Shown here: positions 23,184 through 23,601 of the stretch, piece by piece
Layout of the letters: each line of letters opens with the position of its first letter
Position numbering within the stretch: position 1 is the stretch's first letter
NCBI GenBank assembly: GCA_017861415.1
Contig: JAGFXS010000006.1
Location: forward strand, 1-23,601
DNA from: Bacillota bacterium
Lineage (GTDB): Bacteria; Bacillota; Clostridia; Oscillospirales; Oscillospiraceae
Direction of reading: 5' to 3'
DNA length: 23,601 nucleotides
Program-made: the position numbers and the translations under genes
Notes under the pieces: generated by a model
What the model was told of the DNA's origin: nothing
The model's database searches: none
Seen by the model: only the letters and a program-made list of their open reading frames with translations

Positions 23184-23247
23184 GAACCCATGAGAGCAAG
23201 GGACTTTATTTCGTCCGACCAACAATAATTTTAGGAGGAACAACTCT

Positions 23248-23601
23248 ATGAAAAAGAGGCTCGGAAGCATCCTGCTCATCATGTGCATGATGCTGACTCT
23301 GATACCGGCCACGGCGATGACAGTACTGGCCGGCGGCAAAACAAAGACGATAAACTGCGGCACCTTTACAGTTGAAGTATCCAATGTTTATGCCATGGAC
23401 AGCCTAGATAAATGGGCGACGGAGGGTCACTTTACAACCTACTGTGTTGTTGTACCCGCTTCCGCAACCATAAAATGTACTAAGACTTCTGGATCTTACA
23501 ATTCATACCTTCTTTGGCCATTTAACGACATCGTTTTTTCCGACGGCCCCATGTATCCCACTGTGGAATTTGCCTGCCATTACGATGACGCTTTATATGT
23601 G
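23248..23601 (+). CDS. Secreted or surface protein of unknown function, partial (3' end outside window)
   Basis: Only the first 118 codons are in the window. MKKRLGSILLIMCMMLTLIP followed by ATAMTVLAGG is a Sec signal peptide of the kind common on large cell-surface or extracellular proteins of gut Clostridia, with probable cleavage after VLA (about residue 28). The visible mature part (KTINCGTFTVEVSNVYAMDS, YCVVVPASATIKCTKTSGSY, VEFACHYDDALYV) contains several cysteines and beta-rich sequence; I do not recognise a domain. The ATG at 23248 has TAGGAGGAA about 6-8 nt upstream. It is divergent from the LytTR system, and the boxes at 23103-23150 suggest that system controls it. Possible roles include adhesin, S-layer or secreted enzyme; the sequence here does not decide. 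Confidence 0.75.
   Translation, partial: MKKRLGSILLIMCMMLTLIPATAMTVLAGGKTKTINCGTFTVEVSNVYAMDSLDKWATEGHFTTYCVVVPASATIKCTKTSGSYNSYLLWPFNDIVFSDGPMYPTVEFACHYDDALYV

Overview
The window looks like a chromosomal segment of an anaerobic, fermentative Firmicute, most likely a Clostridia/Oscillospirales-type gut bacterium. The reasons are a glycine cleavage operon under a tandem glycine riboswitch, a GABA-to-crotonyl-CoA fermentation cluster whose 4-hydroxybutyryl-CoA dehydratase resembles the Clostridium aminobutyricum enzyme as I recall it, strong AGGAGG-type ribosome binding sites, and a sigma-54 gene beside a sigma-54-dependent activator. No tRNA, rRNA, CRISPR array, insertion sequence or phage gene was seen.

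Layout. (1) 1-4360, minus strand: gcvT-gcvH-gcvPA-gcvPB, with gcvPB running off the left edge, preceded by a consensus promoter, a tandem glycine riboswitch and its terminator. (2) 4385-5844, plus strand: rpoN (sigma-54) with its own promoter and terminator, divergent from gcv. (3) 6021-13439: a GABA/4-hydroxybutyrate fermentation block. It holds a broken 4-hydroxybutyrate dehydrogenase, a GABA-type aminotransferase, a PucR-family regulator (minus strand) divergent from a PAS-AAA+-Fis sigma-54 activator, then 4-hydroxybutyryl-CoA dehydratase (abfD) and a small Nfu-type Fe-S protein behind a near-perfect -24/-12 promoter. (4) 13490-20979, minus strand: a Dpp/Opp-type peptide ABC transporter (two permeases, two ATPases, a lipoprotein binding protein) followed by a YtcJ-type amidohydrolase. 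(5) 21032-23601: an Agr-like GHKL sensor kinase and LytTR response regulator (minus strand) divergent from the start of a secreted protein cut by the right edge. The region between the last two holds direct repeats with LytTR-box geometry.

How the parts fit. Sigma-54, its activator and a sigma-54 promoter all lie within about 7 kb, so the abfD-nfu operon is probably activated by the local enhancer-binding protein when its PAS domain senses a metabolite, possibly GABA or a pathway intermediate. Amino acid or peptide use is a common theme: glycine oxidation, GABA fermentation and peptide import. The main oddities are the roughly 100-nt internal deletion in the 4-hydroxybutyrate dehydrogenase, a strong terminator placed directly ahead of the amidohydrolase ribosome binding site, a structured leader before the permease operon, and the putative LytTR boxes. 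All assignments come from reading the sequence and from recalled family knowledge; no database search was run.
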